Below, piece by piece: positions 1-8,329 of a stretch of 64,000 nt of DNA. The stretch lies in NCBI GenBank assembly GCA_017963125.1, contig JAGCUA010000047.1, positions 1-64,000 on the forward strand. The letters are read 5' to 3'. This stretch comes from a bacterium (GTDB lineage: Bacteria > UBP6 > UBA1177). The translations under genes were made by a program, and so were the position numbers. The notes below the pieces were generated by a model. That model saw nothing but the letters and a program-made list of their open reading frames with translations. It was not told the DNA's origin and did no database searches. Position 1 is the first letter of the stretch. Every line of letters starts with the position of its first letter.

Positions 1-1143
1 ATCCTCCAATTTACTGTAATAACTGTCATCTTTCTTGTCACAGGAACAGGAACCTTCAGGATACCAGTCATTGGTGGAAAGTTTTCCGTTTTTTTCGCTG
101 ACTTGACATTCCCCGCCGCTTTCTGTCTGCGGACAGTTTTGGATCAAGGTCCTGAGTTCGTCAATCGTAGGCATTCTCCAGTCGGAATATCCGCATTCGG
201 TCAGATTGTTACAGTAACTGGCCGCTTTATGCCAATCCATCCTGACATATCCAAGAGAAGACCACATATTGCCGTCCACTTCAGGACACGCATCCTTACA
301 TCTTCCAGTCTCCTGATCACATTCCCCGCCGCAAACTTTGCCGACTTCCCAAACTCCTAATCTGCAATACATGGAATGGTTTTCGTCTCCGGATTTGACG
401 CACTGATATTCACCTGGAACACACCCTTCGTTTTTACATTTCCCGGTAACAGAGTCGCATTCCTCTTCGCAATCCTGACCAGGCTTAAAATATCCGTATT
501 CACAATATTCCGAGTAGTAATCATATTCCCACATCTGGCCATACGGATCCAGCGGAGTCCCAGAAGCTAAACAGGTATAATTGGGTTTTCCGCCGACACA
601 TTCTGCACCGAAGCATTTGTCTCCTGACGGATGACAGGAGCCGTTGTAACAATCTTTCTCCAGCCGCCAATGACCATTTGCTTTACAAAAAAACAGCGTT
701 CCGCCGAGACAGAAGTATTCACCGTAAAAACATTCACGGTTATCCGCATCGTCATCATCAGAACAACTATATGATTCCCCTTTATATGCCTGCCAATGGC
801 CATCTTGAGCACAGAAAAACGCTACACCAGCGACACAGAGATATTTTTTGTCAGAACATTTGCTGTAATCCGGATAGTCTATCTCGTCATCATACTGAAA
901 ACTTTCGCTATCTGTTGAGGTTCCGCTGTCGTCATCTGATTCCGTGTTTCCGGCATCCGCATCTTCGGTTTCGTCAGTGTCATCCGCGTCGGCATCAACA
1001 TCGCCGTCAGCTGCAATGTCATTGTCGACATCCGTTACGGCATCGCTCTCTGCTGTTTCCTTTTTTGAACTGCCGCAGCCCGTCATCAGCACAAAAAGCG
1101 CCAGAACGGCAAAAACATAAAAAACTGTCGTGATTTTCTTCAT
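1..1143 (-). CDS. Cysteine-rich lipoprotein with DUF1566/Lcl-like segment (3' end outside window)
   Basis: An open frame runs from an ATG at 1143 leftwards off the window edge without a stop, so only the N-terminal ~381 residues are visible. It begins MKKITTVFYVFAVLALF and has a lipobox ending LMTGC, which predicts an outer-surface lipoprotein. A highly acidic Asp/Thr/Glu linker follows (about residues 30-85), then Cys-rich modules of the type CxxxxxxCxxxxxxFCxxxxHW. Near residue 325 comes SDWRMPTIDELRTLIQNC, which matches the DUF1566/Lcl C-terminal style and is nearly repeated in the lipoprotein at 46371-47456. Role unknown; a surface binding or adhesion protein is likely. A TAAAAT at 1186-1181 on the minus strand followed by GCTGTG may be its -10 box. 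Confidence 0.85.
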   Translation of the reverse strand, partial: MKKITTVFYVFAVLALFVLMTGCGSSKKETAESDAVTDVDNDIAADGDVDADADDTDETEDADAGNTESDDDSGTSTDSESFQYDDEIDYPDYSKCSDKKYLCVAGVAFFCAQDGHWQAYKGESYSCSDDDDADNRECFYGEYFCLGGTLFFCKANGHWRLEKDCYNGSCHPSGDKCFGAECVGGKPNYTCLASGTPLDPYGQMWEYDYYSEYCEYGYFKPGQDCEEECDSVTGKCKNEGCVPGEYQCVKSGDENHSMYCRLGVWEVGKVCGGECDQETGRCKDACPEVDGNMWSSLGYVRMDWHKAASYCNNLTECGYSDWRMPTIDELRTLIQNCPQTESGGECQVSEKNGKLSTNDWYPEGSCSCDKKDDSYYSKLED

Positions 1144-1257
1144 CTGGAACCTCGCGAAGTTTCAATTCCAAAAACACAGCATTTTACAAAAACCTAATAA
1201 AAACACCAGTTTTTTAAATTCGCCACGAGAGACAGTTGCAAAAATTGAAGAAAAAAC

Positions 1258-1285
1258 TTGACATTCAAATGTTTCTGACTAAATT
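1258..1285 (+). promoter_or_regulatory. Sigma-70 promoter of the tRNA cluster
   Basis: TTGACA at 1258-1263, 16-bp spacer, TAAATT at 1280-1285. The predicted start lies a few bases before tRNA-Gly at 1299. Confidence 0.55.
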
Positions 1286-1298
1286 GCCGCGTGCCAGA

Positions 1299-1373
1299 GC
1301 GGGAATAACTCAGTGGTAGAGTGCTACCTTGCCAAGGTAGACGTCGCGGGTCCGAATCCCGTTTCCCGCTCCA
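1299..1373 (+). tRNA. tRNA-Gly(GCC)
   Basis: Acceptor GCGGGAA pairs with TTCCCGC. The anticodon stem CTACC/GGTAG encloses a loop with GCC at 1331-1333. The T arm GCGGGTCCGAATCCCGT is present and CCA is encoded at 1371-1373. First of three tandem tRNA genes. Confidence 0.95.
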
Positions 1374-1412
1374 TTTTTTTATGTCCTTTTTCAATCGAAA
1401 TTCTTTTTGGTC

Positions 1413-1486
1413 GGCACCTTAGCCAAGAGGTAAGGCAGAGGTCTGCAAAATCTCCATCTCCGGTTCGAATCCGGAAGGTGCCTCCA
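1413..1486 (+). tRNA. tRNA-Cys(GCA)
   Basis: Acceptor GGCACCT pairs with AGGTGCC. The anticodon loop CTGCAAA carries GCA at 1445-1447. T arm CCGGTTCGAATCCGG; encoded CCA at 1484-1486. Confidence 0.95.
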
Positions 1487-1502
1487 TTCTCAATTTATCT
1501 CC

Positions 1503-1590
1503 GCCGGAGTGGCGGAATTGGTAGACGCAAGGGACTTAAAATCCCTCGGGATAACCTCCTGTACCGGTTCGAGCCCGGTCTCCGGCACCA
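1503..1590 (+). tRNA. tRNA-Leu(TAA)
   Basis: Acceptor GCCGGAG pairs with CTCCGGC. The anticodon loop has TAA at 1537-1539 flanked by AGGGA/TCCCT. The long variable arm is typical of tRNA-Leu. Encoded CCA at 1588-1590. Confidence 0.95.
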
Positions 1591-1634
1591 TTTACAGAAC
1601 TTAATAATAAAAATTTCTTTGTAATAAAAAAAAA

Positions 1635-1690
1635 CCGAATATAATTCGGCAGGCCTTGTGGTATCTTCGCTTGGGCCTGTTTATTCACTT
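1635..1690 (+). terminator. Terminator region after the tRNA cluster
   Basis: A stem CAGGCC (1650-1655) pairs with GGCCTG (1674-1679) and is followed by a T-rich run to about 1695. Just before it, CCGAAT (1635-1640) pairs with ATTCGG (1644-1649) and is preceded by an A run, so it could end transcripts from the other strand. Confidence 0.4.
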
Positions 1691-1711
1691 TTTTTGTTCA
1701 GAGGTATGAAA

Positions 1712-3562
1712 ATGAAGAAATTCAAATGTCTGGTTGTAGTGTTTATTGCGGCTCTGCTCGTTTCCTGCGGCGGCGGGGATAAAGACAAGCCGGAATGTGT
1801 CACTAATTCCGACTGCGGTGACGGTCGTGAATGCAAAGAAGGTTTTTGTTTTGACAAAGAGCCTGAAGAAGAACCGGAAACGAAGCCTGAGTGCGTCACT
1901 TCGGAAGACTGCACGGACGGCAAAGAATGTCAGGACGGTAAATGCGTGATTGTCGAACCTACAGAATACTGCGGAGACGGAATTGTCAACGGCTCCGAAG
2001 CCTGCGACGACGGCAAAGACGCTAATGACGGTCATTACGGCGGCTGCAACGAGGACTGCACTTTGGCAGACTACTGCGGCGACGGCACAGTCAACGGCGA
2101 AGAAGCCTGCGACAAAGGAACAGAAGGAAACGTCGGCGGCTACAACGGCTGCAAGGCTGACTGCACGCTTGACGAAAGATGCGGCGACGGTGTTAAAAAC
2201 GGCACAGAAGAGTGCGATGACGGCGAAAACAACGGTGTTTACGGATATTGCAACGCTCTTTGCACAGGTGCAGGCGACTACTGCGGCGACGGCGTTCAAA
2301 ACGGCGAAGAAGCTTGCGATGACGGTGAAAACAACGGAAAATACGGAAAATGCAATACCGAATGCACCGGTTTAGGCGAAAGATGCGGCGACGCTGTTAT
2401 TCAAAGAGCAGTATGTGAACTGCCGGAAGAAGAAACTGATACAGATGCAGAAACTACAGATACAGAAAATACAGATGCTGATGCAGAAACTACAGACACA
2501 GACACAGAAACTACAGATACAGAAAATACAGATACCGATACGGAAACTACAGACACAGATCCGACTGAGCCGGAAGAAATGTGTGTTGTCAATGAACTGG
2601 CTAACGAAGATTGCGATGAAGGCGAACTCAACGGTGTTTACGGACACTGCAACGCTGAATGCACGGGCTTCTACGGCTGCGGTGACGGAAAGCTCCAGCG
2701 CGAAAACTGCGAAGGCTACGGGGAAGACTGCGTAGTAACTGAAGGCATAAACGAAGAATGCGACTACGGCGTAAACAACGGAACCGAATACTGCAAATAC
2801 GGCGAAGAAGAACAGGAAGGCGTGACCTGCAAACGCTGCACAACCGAATGCAAACTCTCTGAAGAAGACGCGACTCTCAGCTACTGCGGTGATGCGGCTA
2901 TAGTCGGGCTTAACGGTGAAGTCTGCGATGACGGTAAAGCTACAAACGGAACGATTTACGGACAGTGCAATGCAGAATGTACAAGCCTTATGGTTTGCGG
3001 TGACGGAGTCACCCAGCGTGCAGGCTGCACAGGTTACGACAACTGCACCGAAGTCGCAGATGCAAACGAAATATGCGACGGCAATACCAAATCGTGCAAA
3101 GAAATTGCTCCCGTATTTTCGGCAGAAAGCGAAGCCCTTTGCAGCGAATGTTCATCCTGGGATGAATCGACATGCCAGTGCGCGGAATACTACTCCGGTA
3201 ACGGCTGCCTCAGCTGTGACGGAGCTCACTTCTGCAACGGACACGGAACATGCACAGCCGACAGAACCGGCAAGACGACCTGCGCGTGCACGGATCATTT
3301 CACAGGTCCGACCTGCAACGAGTGCGAGGAAAAATACCACCTCAATGATGCAGGCACAAAATGTATCGAAGACTGCCACTCGTCATGCGGACAGGCAAGC
3401 TTCCTCATCAATCCGGCAAGCCACGGCCACTGCGACTACTCCGGCGACAAAGGAGTATGCGCATGCGATCCTTGCTGGATGACAACAGGTGTTGCACTTG
3501 TTCTGCCGACATTTGAAACTCCTGAGTGTGCACAGTACACTCCGAACGTACCCGGCTGCTAA
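1712..3562 (+). CDS. Cysteine-rich lipoprotein with Myxococcus-type repeats and EGF-like modules
   Basis: The start is placed at ATG 1712 because GAGG at 1701-1704 sits 7 nt upstream; ATG 1706 is in frame but too close. The product starts MKKFKCLVVVFIAALLVSC, a lipoprotein signal with a clear lipobox. After two short CxxxxxCxxGxxC modules come many repeats of the form YCGDGxxNGxExCDDG...CNxxC, the Myxococcus cysteine-rich repeat (DUF4215-like). At 2430-2570 a Thr/Asp/Glu-only tract built of TDTE/TDAE units interrupts them. The C-terminal ~170 residues hold EGF-like Cys clusters (CxxHGTC, CxCxxxxxGPxCxxC). This is a surface or secreted, disulfide-rich protein; the ligand is unknown. The family points to Myxococcota-like relatives. 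Confidence 0.85.
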   Translation: MKKFKCLVVVFIAALLVSCGGGDKDKPECVTNSDCGDGRECKEGFCFDKEPEEEPETKPECVTSEDCTDGKECQDGKCVIVEPTEYCGDGIVNGSEACDDGKDANDGHYGGCNEDCTLADYCGDGTVNGEEACDKGTEGNVGGYNGCKADCTLDERCGDGVKNGTEECDDGENNGVYGYCNALCTGAGDYCGDGVQNGEEACDDGENNGKYGKCNTECTGLGERCGDAVIQRAVCELPEEETDTDAETTDTENTDADAETTDTDTETTDTENTDTDTETTDTDPTEPEEMCVVNELANEDCDEGELNGVYGHCNAECTGFYGCGDGKLQRENCEGYGEDCVVTEGINEECDYGVNNGTEYCKYGEEEQEGVTCKRCTTECKLSEEDATLSYCGDAAIVGLNGEVCDDGKATNGTIYGQCNAECTSLMVCGDGVTQRAGCTGYDNCTEVADANEICDGNTKSCKEIAPVFSAESEALCSECSSWDESTCQCAEYYSGNGCLSCDGAHFCNGHGTCTADRTGKTTCACTDHFTGPTCNECEEKYHLNDAGTKCIEDCHSSCGQASFLINPASHGHCDYSGDKGVCACDPCWMTTGVALVLPTFETPECAQYTPNVPGC

Positions 3563-3680
3563 GCTTTTTCATTGAATAAAATCGATCCATTTTCGATAGA
3601 ATCACCATTTCACTCAAAATCTTCATTATTCCTGCAATTCTGATATAAATTCCTGTTTTTTACTGATTTGGAGCTGAATA

Positions 3681-4022
3681 ATGATTGCATACTGCGGGCT
3701 TGACTGCGAAAAATGCGACGCATTCATAGCGACAAAAAACAACGATCAGGTGCTGCGTGAAAAAACCGCAAAACTTTGGAGCGAACCGAACCACACAACA
3801 ATTCTGCCGGAACAGATCAACTGCACCGGATGCCGTGCAGACGGAGTCAAAACCGTTTACTGCGAAGAACTCTGCGCCATCCGCCAGTGTGCGATGAAAA
3901 AAGGGTTTACGACCTGCGGAGACTGCGCCGATATGGGAAAATGCCCTACACTCGGAATGATCACCGCCAACAATCCAGATGCTATGAAAAATCTGGGAAC
4001 CGCATCCTGCGAGAACATCTGA
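3681..4022 (+). CDS. DUF3795 domain protein
   Basis: A 113-residue cytosolic protein starting MIAYCGLDCEKCDAFIATKN, the typical opening of DUF3795 proteins. It has eleven cysteines in CxxC, CxxCR and CxxCxxxGKC arrangements, consistent with metal binding (Zn or Fe-S), but the biochemical role of the family is not known. It stands alone on the + strand, 118 nt after the Cys-rich lipoprotein. A TATAAA about 35 nt before the start may be its -10 box. Confidence 0.85.
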   Translation: MIAYCGLDCEKCDAFIATKNNDQVLREKTAKLWSEPNHTTILPEQINCTGCRADGVKTVYCEELCAIRQCAMKKGFTTCGDCADMGKCPTLGMITANNPDAMKNLGTASCENI

Positions 4023-4124
4023 GCCGATTAAGGAAACAGCGTTTCTTGTAAGGATGAAACTGTCAGAAAATCTCTAGATAAATTAGATAGTTATCTGAAA
4101 AATTCTTCTAAAAAAATCTTTTTT

Positions 4125-4162
4125 TGTCAACTCGCAGATTTTTCACCGCTTATTGATTGTGT
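4125..4162 (+). promoter_or_regulatory. Island element copy A (putative alternative-sigma promoter)
   Basis: TGTCAACT (4125-4132), 6 nt, TTTTTCAC (4139-4146), CGCTT (4147-4151), 7 nt, GTGT (4159-4162). It lies 21 nt before a strong ribosome-binding site and 14-codon ORF, and about 215 nt before viperin. Same layout as the copies at 8654, 16264, 33449 and 35082. Confidence 0.7.
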
Positions 4163-4182
4163 GAGCTGAAAGGAGGAATAGG

Positions 4183-4227
4183 ATGATGGTTCCAACTTAT
4201 TTCATGTCGCTATTATGCGGCTTTTAA
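4183..4227 (+). CDS. 14-residue leader peptide candidate
   Basis: A very strong ribosome-binding site (AAAGGAGGAAT) precedes ATG at 4183. The frame reads MMVPTYFMSLLCGF and stops at 4227. It follows element copy A directly and precedes the structured leader of viperin, so it could be a regulatory leader peptide, a small functional peptide, or the remains of a lost gene. No database support could be checked. Confidence 0.4.
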   Translation: MMVPTYFMSLLCGF

Positions 4228-4246
4228 TTTGCCGAGACTCTAAGTT

Positions 4247-4377
4247 GTTGATTTTATTGTCACAAAAAAAATGTCCTGATTCCTGCACTGCTTTTTCTAC
4301 TCTCACAAACAAGAATGCTTGTGTTTGGGTTCCATGCCACGGAACCTGTTTATTTTTGTTCGTTAAAGGAGAGAAAG
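4247..4377 (+). promoter_or_regulatory. Structured leader, copy 1 (upstream of viperin)
   Basis: This ~130-nt leader is largely repeated at 8198-8329. Both begin GTTGATTTTATTG(T/C)CACA and both contain the stem GGTTCC (4328-4333) / GGAACC (4341-4346) followed by TGTTTATTTTTG, which resembles an intrinsic terminator about 30 nt before the start codon. It may work as an attenuator or a binding site in the RNA. The 4023-4377 stretch otherwise holds only element A and the 14-codon ORF. Confidence 0.5.
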
Positions 4378-5247
4378 ATGGAAAAAACGAATTACGTTTT
4401 CAACTGGCATGTTACTTCAAAATGCAACTACCACTGCCGTTTCTGCTATTCTGAATGGGAGAAGATGCAGGAAATCTGGGACGATCCGCAGAAAGTCGCC
4501 GCACTTCTGAAAAATCTTTCAGAGAGCAGACTTTTCAAAAGAGGTAAAACCCGCCTGAACATTGCAGGCGGCGAAGCAACTATTAACATGAAAAATCTTG
4601 TTTCGGTCATTGAAACGGCATGGAGCAAGGGTTTTGTGCTGTCAATTATCACCAACGGTTCCCGTCTTGAAAATCTGATACCCTTCATCGATAAATTCTC
4701 AATGGTCGGCATATCGGTGGATTCGGCCTGTGATGAAAACAACGTCAAAATAGGCCGCTGCACAGGCAAAGGAGAGGTCATGACTTTTTCAGAACTTTGC
4801 AAAAAGGTTGAGGCACTCAGAGCTGCGAATCCGGGATTGATCATCAAAATCAACTCGGTGGTAAACGCGTTCAACTGGAACGAGAATCTGCTCGGTCAGC
4901 TTAAGTCTGTCGGCGCGCAGAAGTATAAGATCCTGCGCCAGATGCCTTTCAACGGCAATAAAGGTGTAAGCGATGATCAGTGGCAGCATTTCCTCGAACT
5001 CAACCGTCATCCCGAACTGAATGTCGTTGCTGAAGATAATGAGGATATGATCAACAGCTACCTGATGATAGCTCCCGACGGCAGATTCTTCCAAAACGGT
5101 GGCACGGAATATGCCTACAGCTCGCATTCTCTCTGGGAAAGACCTGCCGACGAGCTGCTTTCCGAAATGAAATTTGACGAAGATAAGTTTCAAAGCAGAT
5201 ACACCTGCCCCGATTCCTCTGACGAAGAAAAAAATTCAAATTGTTAA
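4378..5247 (+). CDS. Prokaryotic viperin (antiviral radical SAM enzyme)
   Basis: A 289-residue radical SAM protein. The cluster motif is CNYHCRFC (Cys16, Cys20, Cys23), followed by IAGGEA near residue 63. Segments characteristic of viperin rather than other radical SAM enzymes are ISVDS (about 112), NVKIGRCTGKG (about 122), KINSVVNAFN (about 157) and NSYLMIAPDGRFFQNGG near the end. Viperins convert CTP (or other NTPs) to 3'-deoxy-3',4'-didehydro nucleotides that stop viral RNA polymerases. ATG 4378 is chosen because GGAGAG sits 7 nt upstream. The C-terminal end (SRYTCPDSSDEEKN) lacks the usual aromatic tail of vertebrate viperin. It is followed by a 39-residue ORF and an ankyrin protein. Substrate is not decided by the sequence. 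Confidence 0.85.
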   Translation: MEKTNYVFNWHVTSKCNYHCRFCYSEWEKMQEIWDDPQKVAALLKNLSESRLFKRGKTRLNIAGGEATINMKNLVSVIETAWSKGFVLSIITNGSRLENLIPFIDKFSMVGISVDSACDENNVKIGRCTGKGEVMTFSELCKKVEALRAANPGLIIKINSVVNAFNWNENLLGQLKSVGAQKYKILRQMPFNGNKGVSDDQWQHFLELNRHPELNVVAEDNEDMINSYLMIAPDGRFFQNGGTEYAYSSHSLWERPADELLSEMKFDEDKFQSRYTCPDSSDEEKNSNC

Positions 5248-5257
5248 TGGAGGTGTT

Positions 5258-5377
5258 ATGCTGAATCCGATGAAAATGAAGATGGAACACAAACGCAACG
5301 GCTTGAATTTGGTCAGCGATATAATGTGGAAATCAATTCAAAACGGCGTCTTCGGCGCAGGAGTAAAACATGAGTGA
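5258..5377 (+). CDS. 39-residue protein of unknown function between viperin and the ankyrin gene
   Basis: ATGGAGGTGTT-style ribosome-binding site (GGAGG at 5249-5253) directly precedes ATG 5258. The product MLNPMKMKMEHKRNGLNLVS... is basic, Met-rich at its start, and has no membrane segment. Its stop overlaps the start of the next gene (ATGAGTGA at 5370-5377), so translation is probably coupled. A small partner or regulator of viperin or the ankyrin protein is possible, but nothing proves it. Confidence 0.5.
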   Translation: MLNPMKMKMEHKRNGLNLVSDIMWKSIQNGVFGAGVKHE

Positions 5378-8183
5378 AGAGAACAAAACAAAATTCGGGA
5401 ATATGCCGCTTGGCAGGATCAACGAAATGCTGGTTTCTTTTATCGGTGAAGATGCGTTTCTGGACTACTGTGAAAAGCATCATAAAGACTGGGGGCTTGA
5501 TAACTGGCACTCAAGAGATGCTTTCAGCAAACATCTTCAGAGACTGTTTGAAGAAAAAGAGAGTTCCTATCGTGATTTGAATCCGCATTACGACCAATCG
5601 GTATACAGGATTGCCTTTAAAATTTTGGATGACTTTTGTGAGCAGTATGGTTTATCACCCTACATTTTTAATATCATCGCAAAGATCGGTTGCAATCTTA
5701 TCGCTCGGCTTTGCCACTCAAGTGCACCCGTTTTTGAAACATATTACATCCTCCTTTATGAAATTTGCCAAAATGTTCTGCCCACTCTTCTTGAGAAAGC
5801 CGTTGATGAAATCGGCAAAAACAACGGCTTTTCGTATTTTGATGCAGAAAGAAAATATAATATGGCTTTTAACGAATTAGGCAGGCAATTCGAGAGTCTG
5901 GAAAAATTTTATACCAAATTGTCTGAACACCTTTGGGACAGTCCTACATCGACATGGTATAAAGATTGGTATAAAGAGTCGTATAAACAGAGATACGAAA
6001 AGAGATATAAAGAGATGCATAAAGAGAAGTGGAAGAAGAAGTTGGATGAGAAAATCAATAATAAGCTCGACTGGAAGGATTGCCTTCGCCTTCACTTCAA
6101 AGACATAGTAATTTACAATTGTAAAAAGGGCCAAAATCCAACTCAATGGAATGATATGAAAGCCATTCTCGAATTCTGCAAAAAAGAAGATAAGAAAACA
6201 GAAATGTCGTGTTTAATTGAAGCTTATCTGACAGCCAATATGGAGAATTTTATAAAAGCGGAAATCCCAGATGATACGCTGGAGAAAATAAAAGATTCTC
6301 TTAAAAAAATCGGCGATGTACTAGATAAATCCGTCGCCAGTGGGGAAAAAAACCTGCAAAATCTTTATGATTCGGCAGACAGACTGTTGTACGAAATGGA
6401 ACCGACTATTTTTACAAATTTAAATTTGCCAGAAGACAATTTTAAGCCTATAGATTCGGCTCTTTCGGAGATTCTTATAAATCATATTTACCTTCAGGAT
6501 GAAAAGAGAGCGGAGGATTTAATCTCGAATACTTCCGGTTTTTATTGCAACTGGCTTCTCGCCTATATTGCGGTTGCAAAAGGCGAATTTGAGATCGCGA
6601 AAAAATTCTACAAAGCAGCATTCGACAACATTCACTTTGCAGGAATATGCGCCGCGCCTTTTCTGAAACAGGCGCTTGCTCTTTCCGTTTATTGTGATTT
6701 AAATCCGGATAGCGTCCGCAAAGTGATAGATCCTGAAAAGAATTCCGAAAATCCTTTGCCGCAGGACGGAAAAAGGTTTTGGGAGTACGGCTACGCCATT
6801 GGAGTTTTTGATGAACCAGCTAACGAGACTTTTCCGAAACTTGTATACTGGAGAGAAAATTTTTCTGCTGAGTTTCCGCAGGAAATGTTTTTCCATGACA
6901 TAGAAGTCTCTCCCAACAGAACAAAACCGGCTCCAGCAGGGAATTTTGTTTTTTGTGCAGGAAACATTAAAGAAAAAATAGAAGAATATTATAGCAGTCT
7001 CTCCGCATTAAAAGAAGGGGGTATAAACAAACGTCAGAAAATCTTTGATGGGGACGCACAAAGGAGGCCTCCGCTTTCTGCGGCTATATACCTCCTTACC
7101 ATCTCTTCAATAGAAAAGTTTACTGATTTGGAGGAAAAGTTCCTTGATTTGATAGAAAGGTGGCTTGGGCTCTCCGACCCGGAAACAGCGATCAAAGAAT
7201 TGGATCTCAATGTTATCGCTGATTTAGGCGAAACACCTTTGAATATGGCAACTATAGCGTACAAGGATTTTTGCGCAAAGAACAGCGACCCTGAATCTCC
7301 ATTAAAGAAAAGGCTGAAAAAAATAGTGACCCACATTTTAGGCAAAACCGATAAAAATCACTTGGAGAAGGTCACCGAAAGAAGAAGAATTCATCCTTTG
7401 CAGAATGTCATAGACTCATGCGATATTGAGTTAGTCAAAGAATTTGTCGAAAAATTTCTTGAAGTCAAGCTCGATATTGACAGCATTAGACTTACACCTG
7501 ACGAAATATCGCCGGTATATTACACAATTGGTCGCATTGTCAAGCTTCAAGATCCCAAAGCAAACTACGGACATCATAACACCAATTGGAAATATCTGGA
7601 TGTGCCGGGAATAACTGCAGAAGACAGAAAAAGGAACTTTTTCGACAAAATGAACAATTTGACCCCTGAAATGCAAGCATTGCTTAACGAATATGTCATA
7701 AGAGAAGATTTGGGTGACGAAAGCACATACGGAGAGCAGATAGAAAAGCTGAAAGAAATATGCCTCTATCTTATAGAGCAGACGAAAGATCAAGATGCAT
7801 ACAAATTCAGCAACAACCTTGGAACAGAATGGACAAGCCTTACTTTTGCAGCCGAAACTGATGATGTCGATATTTGCCGCGCATTGCTTGAGCACGGAGC
7901 TGACCCGAACATTTCTCTTAAAGCAGGAGGAGGGGACAAAATTCCGAATACATTTTTGCACAGATGCATCAGGCATGAAGCTTGGTATGTGCTTGAAATG
8001 TTTTTGACGGATTTTAAAGATAAAGCAGAAAAAACAATCAAAGAATACAGTAACTCAGAATATGAACCGCTTGCCTTTTTCAAAGCAAAAAACAAAGAAA
8101 AAAGGGAGGGGTTTATAGATAAATTTACCAAACTGTTCGAATCATGCGGTGCCAACTTCACTATCAACCCGACCGACGAATAA
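5370..8183 (+). CDS. Large protein with C-terminal ankyrin repeats
   Basis: A 937-residue soluble protein. The N-terminal 800 residues match no family that I recognise; there is a charged YKERYKEMHKEKWKKK stretch around residues 205-230 that may form a helix or coiled coil. Residues about 820-880 read SLTFAAETDDVDICRALLEHGADPN...FLHRCIRHEAWYVLEMFL, two ankyrin repeats. It lies in the viperin operon, overlapping the preceding 39-residue ORF by 8 nt. An adaptor or sensor role is an inference from the ankyrin repeats and the context. Confidence 0.75.
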   Translation: MSEENKTKFGNMPLGRINEMLVSFIGEDAFLDYCEKHHKDWGLDNWHSRDAFSKHLQRLFEEKESSYRDLNPHYDQSVYRIAFKILDDFCEQYGLSPYIFNIIAKIGCNLIARLCHSSAPVFETYYILLYEICQNVLPTLLEKAVDEIGKNNGFSYFDAERKYNMAFNELGRQFESLEKFYTKLSEHLWDSPTSTWYKDWYKESYKQRYEKRYKEMHKEKWKKKLDEKINNKLDWKDCLRLHFKDIVIYNCKKGQNPTQWNDMKAILEFCKKEDKKTEMSCLIEAYLTANMENFIKAEIPDDTLEKIKDSLKKIGDVLDKSVASGEKNLQNLYDSADRLLYEMEPTIFTNLNLPEDNFKPIDSALSEILINHIYLQDEKRAEDLISNTSGFYCNWLLAYIAVAKGEFEIAKKFYKAAFDNIHFAGICAAPFLKQALALSVYCDLNPDSVRKVIDPEKNSENPLPQDGKRFWEYGYAIGVFDEPANETFPKLVYWRENFSAEFPQEMFFHDIEVSPNRTKPAPAGNFVFCAGNIKEKIEEYYSSLSALKEGGINKRQKIFDGDAQRRPPLSAAIYLLTISSIEKFTDLEEKFLDLIERWLGLSDPETAIKELDLNVIADLGETPLNMATIAYKDFCAKNSDPESPLKKRLKKIVTHILGKTDKNHLEKVTERRRIHPLQNVIDSCDIELVKEFVEKFLEVKLDIDSIRLTPDEISPVYYTIGRIVKLQDPKANYGHHNTNWKYLDVPGITAEDRKRNFFDKMNNLTPEMQALLNEYVIREDLGDESTYGEQIEKLKEICLYLIEQTKDQDAYKFSNNLGTEWTSLTFAAETDDVDICRALLEHGADPNISLKAGGGDKIPNTFLHRCIRHEAWYVLEMFLTDFKDKAEKTIKEYSNSEYEPLAFFKAKNKEKREGFIDKFTKLFESCGANFTINPTDE

Positions 8184-8197
8184 AAAAGCCCTAACTA

Positions 8198-8329
8198 GTT
8201 GATTTTATTGCCACAAAAAAAGTGTCCGGATTCTCACACTGCTTCCATTCAAAAAATGAATAAAAACAATCGCGGCTGGGTTCCATACCACGGAACCTGT
8301 TTGTTTTTTTCATTAAGAAGGAGAAAAAG
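8198..8329 (+). promoter_or_regulatory. Structured leader, copy 2 (upstream of zinc-ribbon protein 1)
   Basis: Near copy of 4247-4377. It has the same GTTGATTTTATTG opening, the same CACTGCTT block, and the hairpin GGTTCC (8279-8284) / GGAACC (8292-8297) followed by TGTTTGTTTTTTTC and a ribosome-binding site. Confidence 0.5.

Noticed and set aside
1685-2299. Long minus-strand ORF opposite the Cys-rich lipoprotein
   Set aside because: Valine/alanine-rich mirror of the repetitive Cys-rich gene with no start site; a shadow frame.
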